This document shows, in pieces, positions 1 to 8,671 of a stretch of 64,000 bases of DNA. A model generated the notes under the pieces. It was not told the origin of the DNA and did no database searches. It was given only the letters and a program-made list of their open reading frames with translations. Each line of letters begins with the position of its first letter. Position 1 is the stretch's first letter. The stretch is from Paenibacillus azoreducens. Lineage in GTDB: Bacteria; Bacillota; Bacilli; Paenibacillales; Paenibacillaceae. The stretch lies in assembly GCF_021654775.1 (NCBI RefSeq), contig NZ_AP025343.1:1765501-1829500 (forward strand), given 5' to 3'. Both the position numbers and the translations under genes were made by a program.

Positions 1-940
1 GTCCGATGTCCAGACCCAAATCGGCTGCATTGGGGAGATGCTGCTCCAGCTTTTCCGCGACCCGCAATGCCAGCATTCGAACATTCGAAACGACGATGTC
101 GTGAGAAAGATGGGGAAGGCTTTCGCGCAGAACCGCATCAACGCCAAGCGCTTTGGCGCCCTGCGCTACGTTGGACACAAAAGTCCGTGCGGAGGCAGCC
201 TTGGCATAAATGCCCGTTATGCCCCACTCTCCGCTGATTCCCCGCTGAACGGATACGCGCAGATCATACGGACTGTCTTTGAATTCAGCAAGGGAAATGC
301 GTTCCTGAATTAGGTAAGGGATATGGGCAATGCGGCTCTGAAGAAGGGCAGGCAGTTTGTTTTGCCGCAGCGCCACCGTCTTCCAGCCGGATGATTTGCC
401 GCTTGAAGAATAAGTGAGCTTCCAGGTCGTTCCGGAACGATGAAGCCGCAATATTCCGCGGCCGATGCTTCCGGCACAAGGTTTAATAATCAGATCATCA
501 TATTGCCGCATCATTTCCGAAATGGAAGAGGATGTGGCTTTTTGGGTTTCCGGAAGATGGGGCGACAGCAGGGGATCCGTTTGAAGAAGCTGATGAATTT
601 CGTCTTTGCCGTAGCGGTTAAAACCGTTGAAAATGATATATCCCTGCCCCAGCATTAAGTTGATTTTCTGCTGTGATGCTGCGTCCAGATGGATCGCCCG
701 GTTATGGATCACGCGCGGGATAGGTATGCGGACTAATGTATACGCTTTTCCTCTCAAAATATAAGCGGTGCATTGGCCGCCAGCCATATCAATATCCTGA
801 AGCCGGATAAAACATGGGATCAACCCGTATATCCGGGCAGCTTCTTCATAATTAGCGAGGGATTCCGGTCCGGTCCTTCCATGTGGAATTCCCCGGTGCA
901 TGGCGGCGTTCATCAGAATTCCAATATAAGAAAACCACAC
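1..940 (-). CDS. YheC/YheD-like endospore coat-associated protein, C-terminus cut by the window edge
   Basis: The minus strand reads open from 940 to the left edge, giving 313 codons without a stop. I chose a GTG start at 940 because AGGAGGG lies about eight bases upstream and an in-frame TGA lies just before it; the first ATG is ten codons in. The N-terminus has the YheC/YheD signature (GIPHGRTG, then ESLANYEEAARIYG), followed by IPRVIHNRAI, FNGFNRYGK and PHLPET. A later stretch, LIIKPCAGSIGRGI, looks like the nucleotide-binding part of an ATP-grasp fold. YheC and YheD of B. subtilis are spore-coat-associated proteins of unknown reaction. It is divergent from the giant repeat gene. The remaining C-terminus lies outside the window. 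Confidence 0.85.
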   Translation of the reverse strand, partial: MWFSYIGILMNAAMHRGIPHGRTGPESLANYEEAARIYGLIPCFIRLQDIDMAGGQCTAYILRGKAYTLVRIPIPRVIHNRAIHLDAASQQKINLMLGQGYIIFNGFNRYGKDEIHQLLQTDPLLSPHLPETQKATSSSISEMMRQYDDLIIKPCAGSIGRGILRLHRSGTTWKLTYSSSGKSSGWKTVALRQNKLPALLQSRIAHIPYLIQERISLAEFKDSPYDLRVSVQRGISGEWGITGIYAKAASARTFVSNVAQGAKALGVDAVLRESLPHLSHDIVVSNVRMLALRVAEKLEQHLPNAADLGLDIG

Positions 941-1022
941 ATTTCATCCCTCCTGCATGAATATAAAATCACCGCTTGCGAAAGCGAACAAAAAATAAAT
1001 TCAAGGCATTCCTCCATTTGTA

Positions 1023-1031
1023 TAGTCTATG
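1023..1031 (-). promoter_or_regulatory. candidate sigma-K -10 for the YheC/YheD-like gene
   Basis: On the minus strand the nine bases 1031 to 1023 read CATAGACTA, an exact CATANNNTA match, about 83 bases before the GTG start. No AC element is present at the expected 16-17 base spacing, so the -35 side is weak. Confidence 0.35.
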
Positions 1032-1201
1032 CGCCGGGGCCGTGTCGGCAAAGGGCGTTTGTCCGCCCATGTCCCGCCTATTTTAAGATTATAGAATTTA
1101 TAAATTTTAAGCGGAGCTTAAGAAATCCTATAATCGCAAGAAAAACATCCGCTAAATGCGGTCTGTCTTCCTAGAAAGTACGTCGATAGACGTTTTTCTT
1201 A

Positions 1202-1292
1202 GCAGTATAAAATTTATAAGTTTTTTTGGGGGTCCCCGCAAAGTATTTGGAATAAGCATCGAAGCATAGGCTCCACTTTGTGGGGTTATTTA
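1202..1292 (+). repeat. dispersed intergenic foldback repeat, copy 1 (internally deleted)
   Basis: This copy runs from GCAGTATAAAATTTATAAG through GGGGGTCCCCGCAAAG and ends in CTTTGTGGGGTTATTT. The outer CCCCGCAAAG and CTTTGTGGGG are inverted repeats. It is a short version of the copies at 14338-14490 and 25310-25438: the stretch between CTCCACT and CTTTG is missing. It lies in the gap between the YheC/YheD-like gene and the giant repeat gene. No coding capacity was seen. Confidence 0.75.
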
Positions 1293-1331
1293 ACGCCGGC
1301 AAGAAATGATGAAAAAAAGGGTACTTCAGTG

Positions 1332-1359
1332 ACAAAAGCCTAGTCCGGCGCATATGATG
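1332..1359 (+). promoter_or_regulatory. candidate sigma-K promoter of the giant repeat gene
   Basis: An AC at 1332-1333 is followed after 17 bases by CATATGATG at 1351-1359, one mismatch from CATANNNTA. The spacing equals that of the better sites at 12825, 23062 and the gerE promoter. The TTG start at 1397 is about 38 bases downstream. Confidence 0.5.
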
Positions 1360-1396
1360 CCGCAGAGCGATACGGTCAGGAAGGGAGCGAGAATGC

Positions 1397-4300
1397 TTGA
1401 AAAAGAAGGATAGCAAACGATCCGATAGAGCAGGCAAACGCCGCTACTATATGGATAACCCCAATTTTCATGAGCTGGAAATGATTAATGAAAAAAAAGC
1501 AAGTCCAAGTATGGCAAAACGGGATGCAAATATTCAAATCCGTTCGATTGTCGCGGAGCAAATTCAGGAGACCGAAGTCGCCGCACAGTCTGAGGAGGGG
1601 AATAAGGAAGATCTGGATATAAAAAGCGAAGGCATTGGAGAAACCGCAGCCGAAGGGGCTAATGAGGCTCTTGAGCAGGAAGAAAAGGGCTATATTCGTC
1701 CGACGCTGGAGGATGTGGAACAAATCATCGCCGAGAAGCAGCTGCCGGATTCGGCACAGCCATTTATCTATACGGAAGATTTGAGCGATGGAGCCGTCGT
1801 TACATCAAAGATTGCCCTGCGTGCCGTTGACTCCGCCCGGCTTATGCCAGGTGCAGTGGATGGGGAAGCTATTGCCGATTATGCCGTTACTCATATCCAT
1901 TTAGCGGATGGAGCCGTTACTGCCTCAAAGATTGCTCCATTATCGATCACGGAAGAACATCTGGCCAATCATGCATTCAGCGGAAACAAGATCCGGGATT
2001 TCTCTATTGGCGGGGAAAAACTTCGCGAAGGCAGCATTTCGTCTGACAAACTGCAGGATAAAGCCATCGCATCGGACAAAATTGCCGACGGATCAATCCA
2101 TTCACGCCATCTGGCGGGGCTTGTAATCTCAAGCGAATTGATTCAGGAACAGGCTGTGATTGACAGGAAAATTGCCAGCGCAAGCATCCGCACCCATCAT
2201 CTTGTCAATGAAGCGATTGATACGTCAAAGCTTGCGGATGGAGCCGTGACCGCATCAAAGATTCGTGACGGAGGAATAACCGGAACCAAGATTATGAAAG
2301 GCTCGCTTGAAGGCATTCATTTGCGCGAGCAATCGCTGACGGGGGATTTGCTGGCAGACGGAGCTATTGGAAGCGAGCAAATTGCGGAAGGGAGCATTGG
2401 CGCGTCCCACTTGTCGGACGGCTCTGTGATAAGCAGCCATCTTCGGAAGGGAGCCGTAACCTCAGACAAAATAGCGCCATCAGCGGTGACGGGCATTCAT
2501 GTTGGCGAAGGAGCCATCAGAGGCAGCCATATCGGCGCTGGCGAAATCACCGCAAGCCACATCGCGGAACGCAGTATCGGCTCAGGCAAGCTTGAGGAGC
2601 TTTCCATCGGTACGGCCCATATCCTGGAGCAGAGCATCACGTCGTCCAAAATTGCCGACCAGAGTATTTTGCCGAGCAAAATTGCCAATGAAGCAGTGCA
2701 AAACCGGCATCTCACACAGGGGGCGATACAGGAGCCTCAGATTGCCCCGGATGCAGTAACCGGCAGGCACATCAGGCATGGAGAAATTCGCGGGGAGCAC
2801 TTGGCCAAGGAAAGTGTGGAATCATCGCATTTACGGCAATCATCCATTCTGGAGAGCCATATCGGTCAACATGCCGTGAAGGGAAAGCATATTGCCAACG
2901 AAGCAGTAGGAGTTTATCAGCTGCAGCCCGGTTCCGTGACGGTCGAGAAGCTGGCAAACGCGAGCGTGACCGGCGAAAAGCTTGCATCCGGCTCTGTCGG
3001 AGGAGATGCGCTTGCGGTTGAAGGAGTCGGCGGGGAACATATCCGGATAGCTGCTGTTGGCAAGCGCCATTTGGCGGCGCTTAGCGTAGATTCGGACACA
3101 ATTATGGATGAGGCTGTTTCGACCCGTCATATCAGCAAGGGAGCCATTACAGCCAAGCATCTGCAGCCGGGAGCTGTCGGGGCGGAAATTCTTAGCAAGG
3201 AATCGGTAACTTCGGATCATATAGCTGCAGGCAGCATACAGTCGAAACATTTGAACCGGCTCATTGTGACGCCTGTCCACCTGGAAGATTATGCCGTGAC
3301 ATCGCCGAAGTTGTCACCCGAAAGCGTAGCAACGGATAAAATTCAGGATATGGCTGTTACTAGCAGCAAGTTGGCGGACGGCAGCGTCTCATCTTCCAAA
3401 ATTGCCAAGGGTGCGGTCGGAAGGGAACATGTCGCTGAGGGAGCAATACAATCTTCCGCTATCGAAGATGGAGCGGTTGGTTTCCGCCATTTGGCGCCCC
3501 AATCCGTGGGCGCAAGGCAGCTGCAGCCGGGAGTCGTGGAGGAGTGCCATCTGGCAGCAGAATCGGTGAATTCCGAAGCGATCAAGGATGGCTCGATCAC
3601 GGCGCTTCATTTGGCCGTGGAAGCGGTGGGGAGCATTAATCTGCAGCAGAATTCCGTACAATCCGTACACATTCATGAAAAAAGCGTCCAGCAAAAACAC
3701 ATCGCAACTGAAGCCGTCGCTCAGCGCCATCTTGCGCCTCAATCGGTAGGCGCCGAGCAACTGCAGCCGGGAACCGTGGAAGAATGCCATCTCCGGAAGG
3801 GGGCCGTAACCTCAGATAAAATAGCGCCATCAGCAGTAACGGGCATTCATTTTGCCGAAGGAACCATTAAAGGCAGCCATATCGGTACGGGGGAAATTAC
3901 CGCAAATCACATCGCGGAACGCAGTATCGGCTCAGGCAAGCTGGAGGAGCTTTCCATCGGTACAGCTCATATCCTGGAGCAAAGCATCACATCATCCAAA
4001 ATTGCCGACCAGAGTATTTTGGCGGGAAAACTTGCCGACGAAGCGGTTCAAAACCGCCATCTCACACAGGGGGCGATACAAGAACCTCAGATTGCCCCGG
4101 GTGCAGTAACCGGCAAGCATATCCGGTATGGAGAGATTTGCGGGGAGCATCTGGCCGAGGAAAGTGTGGAATCATCGCATTTACGGCAATCATCCATTCT
4201 GGAGGATCACATCGGTCAACATGCCGTGCATGAAAAGCATATTGCCAATGAAGCAGTAGGGGCTAACCAGCTGCAGCCCGGTTCCGTGACAGCCGAGAAG

Positions 4301-6445
4301 CTGGCGGATGCGAGTGTAACCGTTGAAAAGCTGGCAAATGGAAGCATAACGGGCGAAAAGCTTGCCCCCGGCTCTATCGGAGGAGACGCGCTTGCGCTTG
4401 AAGGAGTCGGAGGGGAACATATCCGGGCAGCTGCTGTCGGCAAACATCATTTGGCGGCGCTTAGCGTAGATTCGGACGCAATGATGGATGAGGCTGTTTC
4501 AACCCGTCATATCAGCAAAGGAGCCATCACAGCCGATCATCTGCAGCCGGATTCCATACAATCCGTACACCTTCATGAAAAAAGCGTCGAGCAAAAACAC
4601 ATCGCAACTGGAGCGGTCGTTCAGCAGCATCTTGCGCCTCAATCGGTAGGGGCCGAACAACTGCAGCCGGGAATTGTGGAAGAATCTCATCTCCGGAATG
4701 GGGCCGTAACCTCAGACAAAATAGCGCCATCAGCGGTAACGGGCATTCATTTTGCCGAAGGAACCATCAGAGGAAGCCATATCGGGGCCGGCGAAATCAC
4801 CGCAAGCCACATCGCGGAACGCAGTGTCGGCTCAGGCAAGCTGGAGGAGCTTTCCATCGGCACAGCCCATATCCTGGAACAGAGCATCACATCATCCAAA
4901 ATTGCCCAAGGGGCGATCGGAAGGGAACATGTCGCTGAGGGAGCAGTACATGCATTGGCTATCGAAGATGGGGCAGTTGGTTTCCGTCATTTGGCGCCCC
5001 AATCCGTAGGAACGGAGCAGCTGCAGGCGGGAGTCGTAGAGGAGCGGCATCTGGCTGCGGGTTCGGTGAATTCCGAAGCGATCAAGGATGGCTCGATCAC
5101 GGCGCTTCATCTGGCCGTGGAAGCGGTGGGCGGCATAAACCTGCAGCAGGATTCCGTACGATCCCTACACCTTCATGAAAAAAGCGTCCAGCAAAGACAC
5201 ATCGCTTCTTCTGCCATCGTACAGCGCCATCTTGCGCCTCAATCGGTAGGCACAGAGCAATTGCAGCCGGGAAGCATCGAAGCGGAGCATCTTACAGAGG
5301 GGGCCGTATATGGAGAAGCGATTCAGGACGGCGCCGTCACGCACGAGAAGCTCGGACTTGAGTCCGTCGGAAGCGGGCAGCTTATACCGGAGTCTATTGC
5401 AGCCTATCATCTCCAAGGAGGCGCTGTTCAGGAACATCATTTGGCTGATGATTCCGTAAATGGGAACCATTTGGCAGCGGAATCCGTTGGCAGCCATCAT
5501 CTGCAGGCCGAAAGCATTACGGAGCAGCATTTGACTGTTGGGGCTGTTTCAGGCGAAGCCCTTCAGAAAGAAGCGGTGACGGCGGATAAGATCGCGCCAA
5601 ATTCTATCGGAAATGGACATATACAACCGCAATCCGTATCATCGACGCAATTGCAGGAAAGAGCTGTACAAAAATGCCATATCGCTCCCGGAGCGATTGA
5701 TTACAGGCATTTGGCAGCCGAATCGGTGGGAGAAACCCAACTGCAGCCAGGCATTATCGGGGAGCAGCATTTGACCTGCGGAGCGGTGAATACGGAAGTA
5801 TTGGGAGACGGGGCAGTTACGGCTGAGAAACTGGCTGAATCCTCAGTCGGAAGCGCCCATATCCAGTCCGGTTCCATCATGGCCCGCCATCTTGCTCCTG
5901 GAACCATTCAAGGTGAGTCGCTCCGCGACGGTACCATCATTGCGGCCAAAATAGCTCCCGGCGCGATCGGCAGCAGCCATATTCAACCGGAATCGATCCG
6001 TCCGCTGCATCTACAGGCTGAATCCATTCAAGAATGGCATTTGCAGAAGGACTCGGTCAATGGCTCCCATCTTCAAGATCAGTCTGTTGAAAGCAGACAT
6101 CTTGCGGAACAGTCGGTATCCCCATCTCATCTTGCCTTTGTTCCAGTCCGGAGCGTTTCCGGTCAGCCGAGTGTTCAGCAATTCGGGATGGTTCCATTCC
6201 AAATCGGCGAAGGGGAATTGCAGATCGAGGTTCCAATCGTGTTTAAGGAACCCTATCAAAGCCATCATTACGTGATCGTTGCCATGTGCAATCACCCCGA
6301 TTTTTACGTGGTATTGAAAACTCAACGGGAGGATATGGCATTTCTTGAAGTGGTCCGCCGTCAGGCCGGAGCCGAAGGATTCGGGTTCGTTTCCTGGATT
6401 GCCGTCGGATCGGAACCAGGAGATAAGGAAGAATACTCATTCTAA
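1397..6445 (+). CDS. giant decapeptide-repeat surface protein with WIAG-type tail
   Basis: This is a 1682-residue protein. The TTG start is chosen because AGGGAG precedes it and an overlapping ATG frame stops after six codons. Residues 1-128 are charged and hold no signal peptide. Residues 129-1578 are 145 back-to-back ten-residue repeats of the form L/I-A-x-G-A/S-V/I-x-x-x-H/K, with no break in register. The last 104 residues are a separate domain containing FYVVLK and ending near the motif GFVSWIAVG, like the WIAG-tail domain of Paenibacillus repeat proteins. Such regular repeats suggest a long fibre or beta-solenoid. With no export signal, a mother-cell-made spore surface protein is the best reading. 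The many Ser/Thr are possible glycan acceptors for the glycosyltransferases that follow. Its exact function is unknown. Confidence 0.85.
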   Translation: MKKKDSKRSDRAGKRRYYMDNPNFHELEMINEKKASPSMAKRDANIQIRSIVAEQIQETEVAAQSEEGNKEDLDIKSEGIGETAAEGANEALEQEEKGYIRPTLEDVEQIIAEKQLPDSAQPFIYTEDLSDGAVVTSKIALRAVDSARLMPGAVDGEAIADYAVTHIHLADGAVTASKIAPLSITEEHLANHAFSGNKIRDFSIGGEKLREGSISSDKLQDKAIASDKIADGSIHSRHLAGLVISSELIQEQAVIDRKIASASIRTHHLVNEAIDTSKLADGAVTASKIRDGGITGTKIMKGSLEGIHLREQSLTGDLLADGAIGSEQIAEGSIGASHLSDGSVISSHLRKGAVTSDKIAPSAVTGIHVGEGAIRGSHIGAGEITASHIAERSIGSGKLEELSIGTAHILEQSITSSKIADQSILPSKIANEAVQNRHLTQGAIQEPQIAPDAVTGRHIRHGEIRGEHLAKESVESSHLRQSSILESHIGQHAVKGKHIANEAVGVYQLQPGSVTVEKLANASVTGEKLASGSVGGDALAVEGVGGEHIRIAAVGKRHLAALSVDSDTIMDEAVSTRHISKGAITAKHLQPGAVGAEILSKESVTSDHIAAGSIQSKHLNRLIVTPVHLEDYAVTSPKLSPESVATDKIQDMAVTSSKLADGSVSSSKIAKGAVGREHVAEGAIQSSAIEDGAVGFRHLAPQSVGARQLQPGVVEECHLAAESVNSEAIKDGSITALHLAVEAVGSINLQQNSVQSVHIHEKSVQQKHIATEAVAQRHLAPQSVGAEQLQPGTVEECHLRKGAVTSDKIAPSAVTGIHFAEGTIKGSHIGTGEITANHIAERSIGSGKLEELSIGTAHILEQSITSSKIADQSILAGKLADEAVQNRHLTQGAIQEPQIAPGAVTGKHIRYGEICGEHLAEESVESSHLRQSSILEDHIGQHAVHEKHIANEAVGANQLQPGSVTAEKLADASVTVEKLANGSITGEKLAPGSIGGDALALEGVGGEHIRAAAVGKHHLAALSVDSDAMMDEAVSTRHISKGAITADHLQPDSIQSVHLHEKSVEQKHIATGAVVQQHLAPQSVGAEQLQPGIVEESHLRNGAVTSDKIAPSAVTGIHFAEGTIRGSHIGAGEITASHIAERSVGSGKLEELSIGTAHILEQSITSSKIAQGAIGREHVAEGAVHALAIEDGAVGFRHLAPQSVGTEQLQAGVVEERHLAAGSVNSEAIKDGSITALHLAVEAVGGINLQQDSVRSLHLHEKSVQQRHIASSAIVQRHLAPQSVGTEQLQPGSIEAEHLTEGAVYGEAIQDGAVTHEKLGLESVGSGQLIPESIAAYHLQGGAVQEHHLADDSVNGNHLAAESVGSHHLQAESITEQHLTVGAVSGEALQKEAVTADKIAPNSIGNGHIQPQSVSSTQLQERAVQKCHIAPGAIDYRHLAAESVGETQLQPGIIGEQHLTCGAVNTEVLGDGAVTAEKLAESSVGSAHIQSGSIMARHLAPGTIQGESLRDGTIIAAKIAPGAIGSSHIQPESIRPLHLQAESIQEWHLQKDSVNGSHLQDQSVESRHLAEQSVSPSHLAFVPVRSVSGQPSVQQFGMVPFQIGEGELQIEVPIVFKEPYQSHHYVIVAMCNHPDFYVVLKTQREDMAFLEVVRRQAGAEGFGFVSWIAVGSEPGDKEEYSF
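1781..6130 (+). repeat. 145 in-frame 30-bp tandem repeats with higher-order duplications
   Basis: Every 30 bases encode one ten-residue unit, and the register is unbroken over 4350 bases. A multi-unit block beginning L-R-x-G-A-V-T-S-D-K starts at 2441, again at 3791 (45 units later) and again at 4691 (30 units later). Its copies are nearly identical in DNA, including silent positions, so they reflect recent internal duplications or gene conversion. Confidence 0.9.
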
Positions 6446-6526
6446 GATAGGCATCGGAATTCTACTTGGCGGTCTTAACGCTAATGAATGCAGAAATTTC
6501 TGAAGAATCATAAAAATACAGAATAA

Positions 6527-6566
6527 ACGGGTCGGTCGAGGTGGTCATCCTTGACGGCCCGTTTTT
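6527..6566 (+). terminator. rho-independent terminator after the giant repeat gene
   Basis: ACGGGTCGGTCGAGG pairs imperfectly with CCTTGACGGCCCGT across a seven-base loop and is followed by TTTTT. It lies about 80 bases after the repeat-gene stop. Confidence 0.75.
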
Positions 6567-6673
6567 GCGTTCCGTGCAAAAAGTTCCTGAATGGTTACGA
6601 TCGATTGAACCCGAGTTCCCCGCAGGATACTGAATTTCATGCACAAACGCCGCTTCCACCCCATTCATGGAAG

Positions 6674-6682
6674 CATACGATA
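6674..6682 (+). promoter_or_regulatory. candidate sigma-K/sigma-E -10 for the first glycosyltransferase operon
   Basis: CATACGATA is an exact CATANNNTA match 43 bases before the ATG at 6726 and downstream of the terminator at 6527. No AC at the right spacing supports it, so it rests on the -10 alone. Confidence 0.35.
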
Positions 6683-6725
6683 CTCAAGGAAATATCAGCA
6701 GCTGGAACAGGGGGAGTATGTCCGC

Positions 6726-7547
6726 ATGCGCAAACCAACCGCACAAAAACGCCATCTGCAGAGGGGAAGAAAAAGAAGCGGCAAAGTACGCCTTTTGAGA
6801 CGCAAAAGCTGTGAACATCCGGTCGTTTCGGTCATTATCCCCGCGATGAATGAGCAAAAGACGATTGGCCATGTCATTCGTGAAGCCCGGCGGGTCCACG
6901 AGGCATGCGAAGTGATCGTCGTGGCCAACGGCTGCACCGACCGAACGGCGGAAATTGCGGCAGCAATGGGAGCTAAGGTACTGCAGTTTGAGCAGCCGCT
7001 TGGCCATGACGCAGGTCGGACCGTCGGCGCCGAAGCGGCGTCAGGGCAAGCGCTGCTGTTTGTGGATGCGGATATGAAGGTTGGGCATGAGCATCTGCGC
7101 CCTTTTCTGAATGCGGTATTGAACGGAACCGACGTGGCGCTGAACAGGTATCGCGGCCTGGTTCGCCTCCGTCAGGTGCATCCTGTGGTTTTAGCCAAGC
7201 ATACGCTGAATTCAACGCTTAAGCGTCCCGATCTTTCGGGGGCTTCGCTGACTGCGGTTCCGCATGCGATCAGCCGCCGAGCAGCCGATATCATTGGAAC
7301 CGCCAATCTTTCCGTTCCTCCGCTTGCTCAGGCCATAGCCATCAGGTCCGGCCTGAAGGTGGAGGCCGTCCATGAGGTGCCTGTCGGCAGGCTGAACCGG
7401 CGCAGAAGCAAATTAAACGGCAGGGATCTGCTATCGCAGGTAGTGATTAACGACCATCTGCAGGCACTCGCGTGGTATTTGTCCCAAACGGATCCTCGCG
7501 CCGGATTTAGCGACCTGGGCCGGGACAGAAACAGGGTGGGAAGGTGA
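6726..7547 (+). CDS. GT2-type glycosyltransferase with basic N-terminus
   Basis: The 273-residue protein starts at the ATG preceded by GGGGGAG at nine bases; an upstream in-frame ATG at 6639 has no ribosome site. Residues 1-28 are rich in Lys/Arg. A GT-A fold follows: VSVIIPAMNEQKTIG is the nucleotide-binding start, VVANGCTDRT the second strand, and FVDADM the metal-binding DxD-like site. The pattern EPLGHDAGRTVGAE is shared with the next gene (with EPLGHDVGRSIGAR), so the two are tandem paralogs. The gene opens an operon of about eight kb. It probably adds a sugar to a spore-surface acceptor; donor and acceptor are not predictable. Confidence 0.85.
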   Translation: MRKPTAQKRHLQRGRKRSGKVRLLRRKSCEHPVVSVIIPAMNEQKTIGHVIREARRVHEACEVIVVANGCTDRTAEIAAAMGAKVLQFEQPLGHDAGRTVGAEAASGQALLFVDADMKVGHEHLRPFLNAVLNGTDVALNRYRGLVRLRQVHPVVLAKHTLNSTLKRPDLSGASLTAVPHAISRRAADIIGTANLSVPPLAQAIAIRSGLKVEAVHEVPVGRLNRRRSKLNGRDLLSQVVINDHLQALAWYLSQTDPRAGFSDLGRDRNRVGR

Positions 7548-7552
7548 CAAAA

Positions 7553-8671
7553 ATGAACGGCAGAAAAAAAGTGGCAGGCCAAAAAAGGCGCATAAACCGG
7601 CAGCCGATCATGAACATAAAAAGGAAAAAAACTCTTTTCAAAATAAAACGGCGTTCTTATGCCGCCCCAAAGGGGAACAGGGAATCCCTGCTTCGCGGCG
7701 CGTTAAACGCCGGATGGAAGGCTGGAAGCATGGCGCGGACGGAAGCGGAGGATTCCAAGCTGCACTTCTACGAATCCAAACTTCAGCAATCATTTGTGGA
7801 ATGGATGAACGCTAATCTACGTCAGAGGCCGGAATACGATCGCATGAAGCGCTTGTCAACGGCCTTTTGTCGGGGATATGCCAACGCTTTAGGCCGCCGT
7901 GAGCATGGAATACCGCTTCTGCTGCGGGGGAGCGCTGCTGCGGTCGTCTGCGCAAGCAGCGAAGAAGACAGCATTGACGCGATGCTGAACGAGCTGGAAC
8001 GGCTGCCGCTGCGGGAAATTATCGTCGTTCTGAACGGCTGCCGCGACAACAGCTATGCGCTCTCCCGGGGCCATCGGCTGGTAACGGTCGTTTACCATCC
8101 GGAACCGCTCGGGCATGACGTTGGAAGAAGCATTGGCGCCAGACTTGCCGGAGCGGACAACATTCTGTTCTGCGACGGGGATTTGGTAATTCAGGCAGAA
8201 GATCTGGCTCCTTTTTTATATGCGGTGGATGGTGACTGCGATGTGGCCTTGAATGACCTGAACGGGTATTTACCGATGTTCGTGCATCAGGATGAGGTGA
8301 CTCATTGCAAAAGCTTTTTGAACATGGTATTAGGGCGCAGCGATTTAGGGGCGAATTCCATGACGGCTGTCCCGCATGCGCTTTCGGGACGTTTGCTCAG
8401 GGAACTGAATCCGGTGCATCTGACCGTCCCCCCGAAAGCGCAGGTCATGGCGATTCTGGGAGGTTACCTGGTTAAGGCCGTACATGCCGTTGACGTCTTC
8501 TCCAGCAACAGAAAGCGACGAGATAATGTCGGCAGAAGCAATGCGGTAGCGGGAATGATTATCGGAGATCATGCGGAGGCCTTGCAGGAAATATTCGAGC
8601 GGCGCGGAGCCATTGGTCCGGCGGGCTACTTATCCCGCAAGGATGTCGCCATGCGGAGAAATGCCATATGA
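7553..8671 (+). CDS. GT2-like glycosyltransferase with basic N-terminus, paralog of the preceding gene
   Basis: The ATG at 7553 has GGGAAGG about eight bases upstream; a GTG at 7544 overlapping the previous stop is the alternative. Residues 1-45 are strongly basic, then LLRGALNAGWKAG resembles a worn version of the x-x-x-G tetrads found in neighbours. From about residue 130 the protein follows the preceding enzyme: EIIVVLNGCRDNS, EPLGHDVGRSIGARLAG, then FCDGDL in the metal-site position and SMTAVPHALSG. It is longer than its paralog by an N-terminal helical insert of about 100 residues. It shares the operon and probably the acceptor class; specificity is unknown. Confidence 0.8.
   Translation: MNGRKKVAGQKRRINRQPIMNIKRKKTLFKIKRRSYAAPKGNRESLLRGALNAGWKAGSMARTEAEDSKLHFYESKLQQSFVEWMNANLRQRPEYDRMKRLSTAFCRGYANALGRREHGIPLLLRGSAAAVVCASSEEDSIDAMLNELERLPLREIIVVLNGCRDNSYALSRGHRLVTVVYHPEPLGHDVGRSIGARLAGADNILFCDGDLVIQAEDLAPFLYAVDGDCDVALNDLNGYLPMFVHQDEVTHCKSFLNMVLGRSDLGANSMTAVPHALSGRLLRELNPVHLTVPPKAQVMAILGGYLVKAVHAVDVFSSNRKRRDNVGRSNAVAGMIIGDHAEALQEIFERRGAIGPAGYLSRKDVAMRRNAI

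Noticed and set aside
1781..6130. 30-base periodic repeats that could suggest a CRISPR array
   Set aside because: There are no spacers; the period is continuous, in frame and encodes a ten-residue protein repeat.
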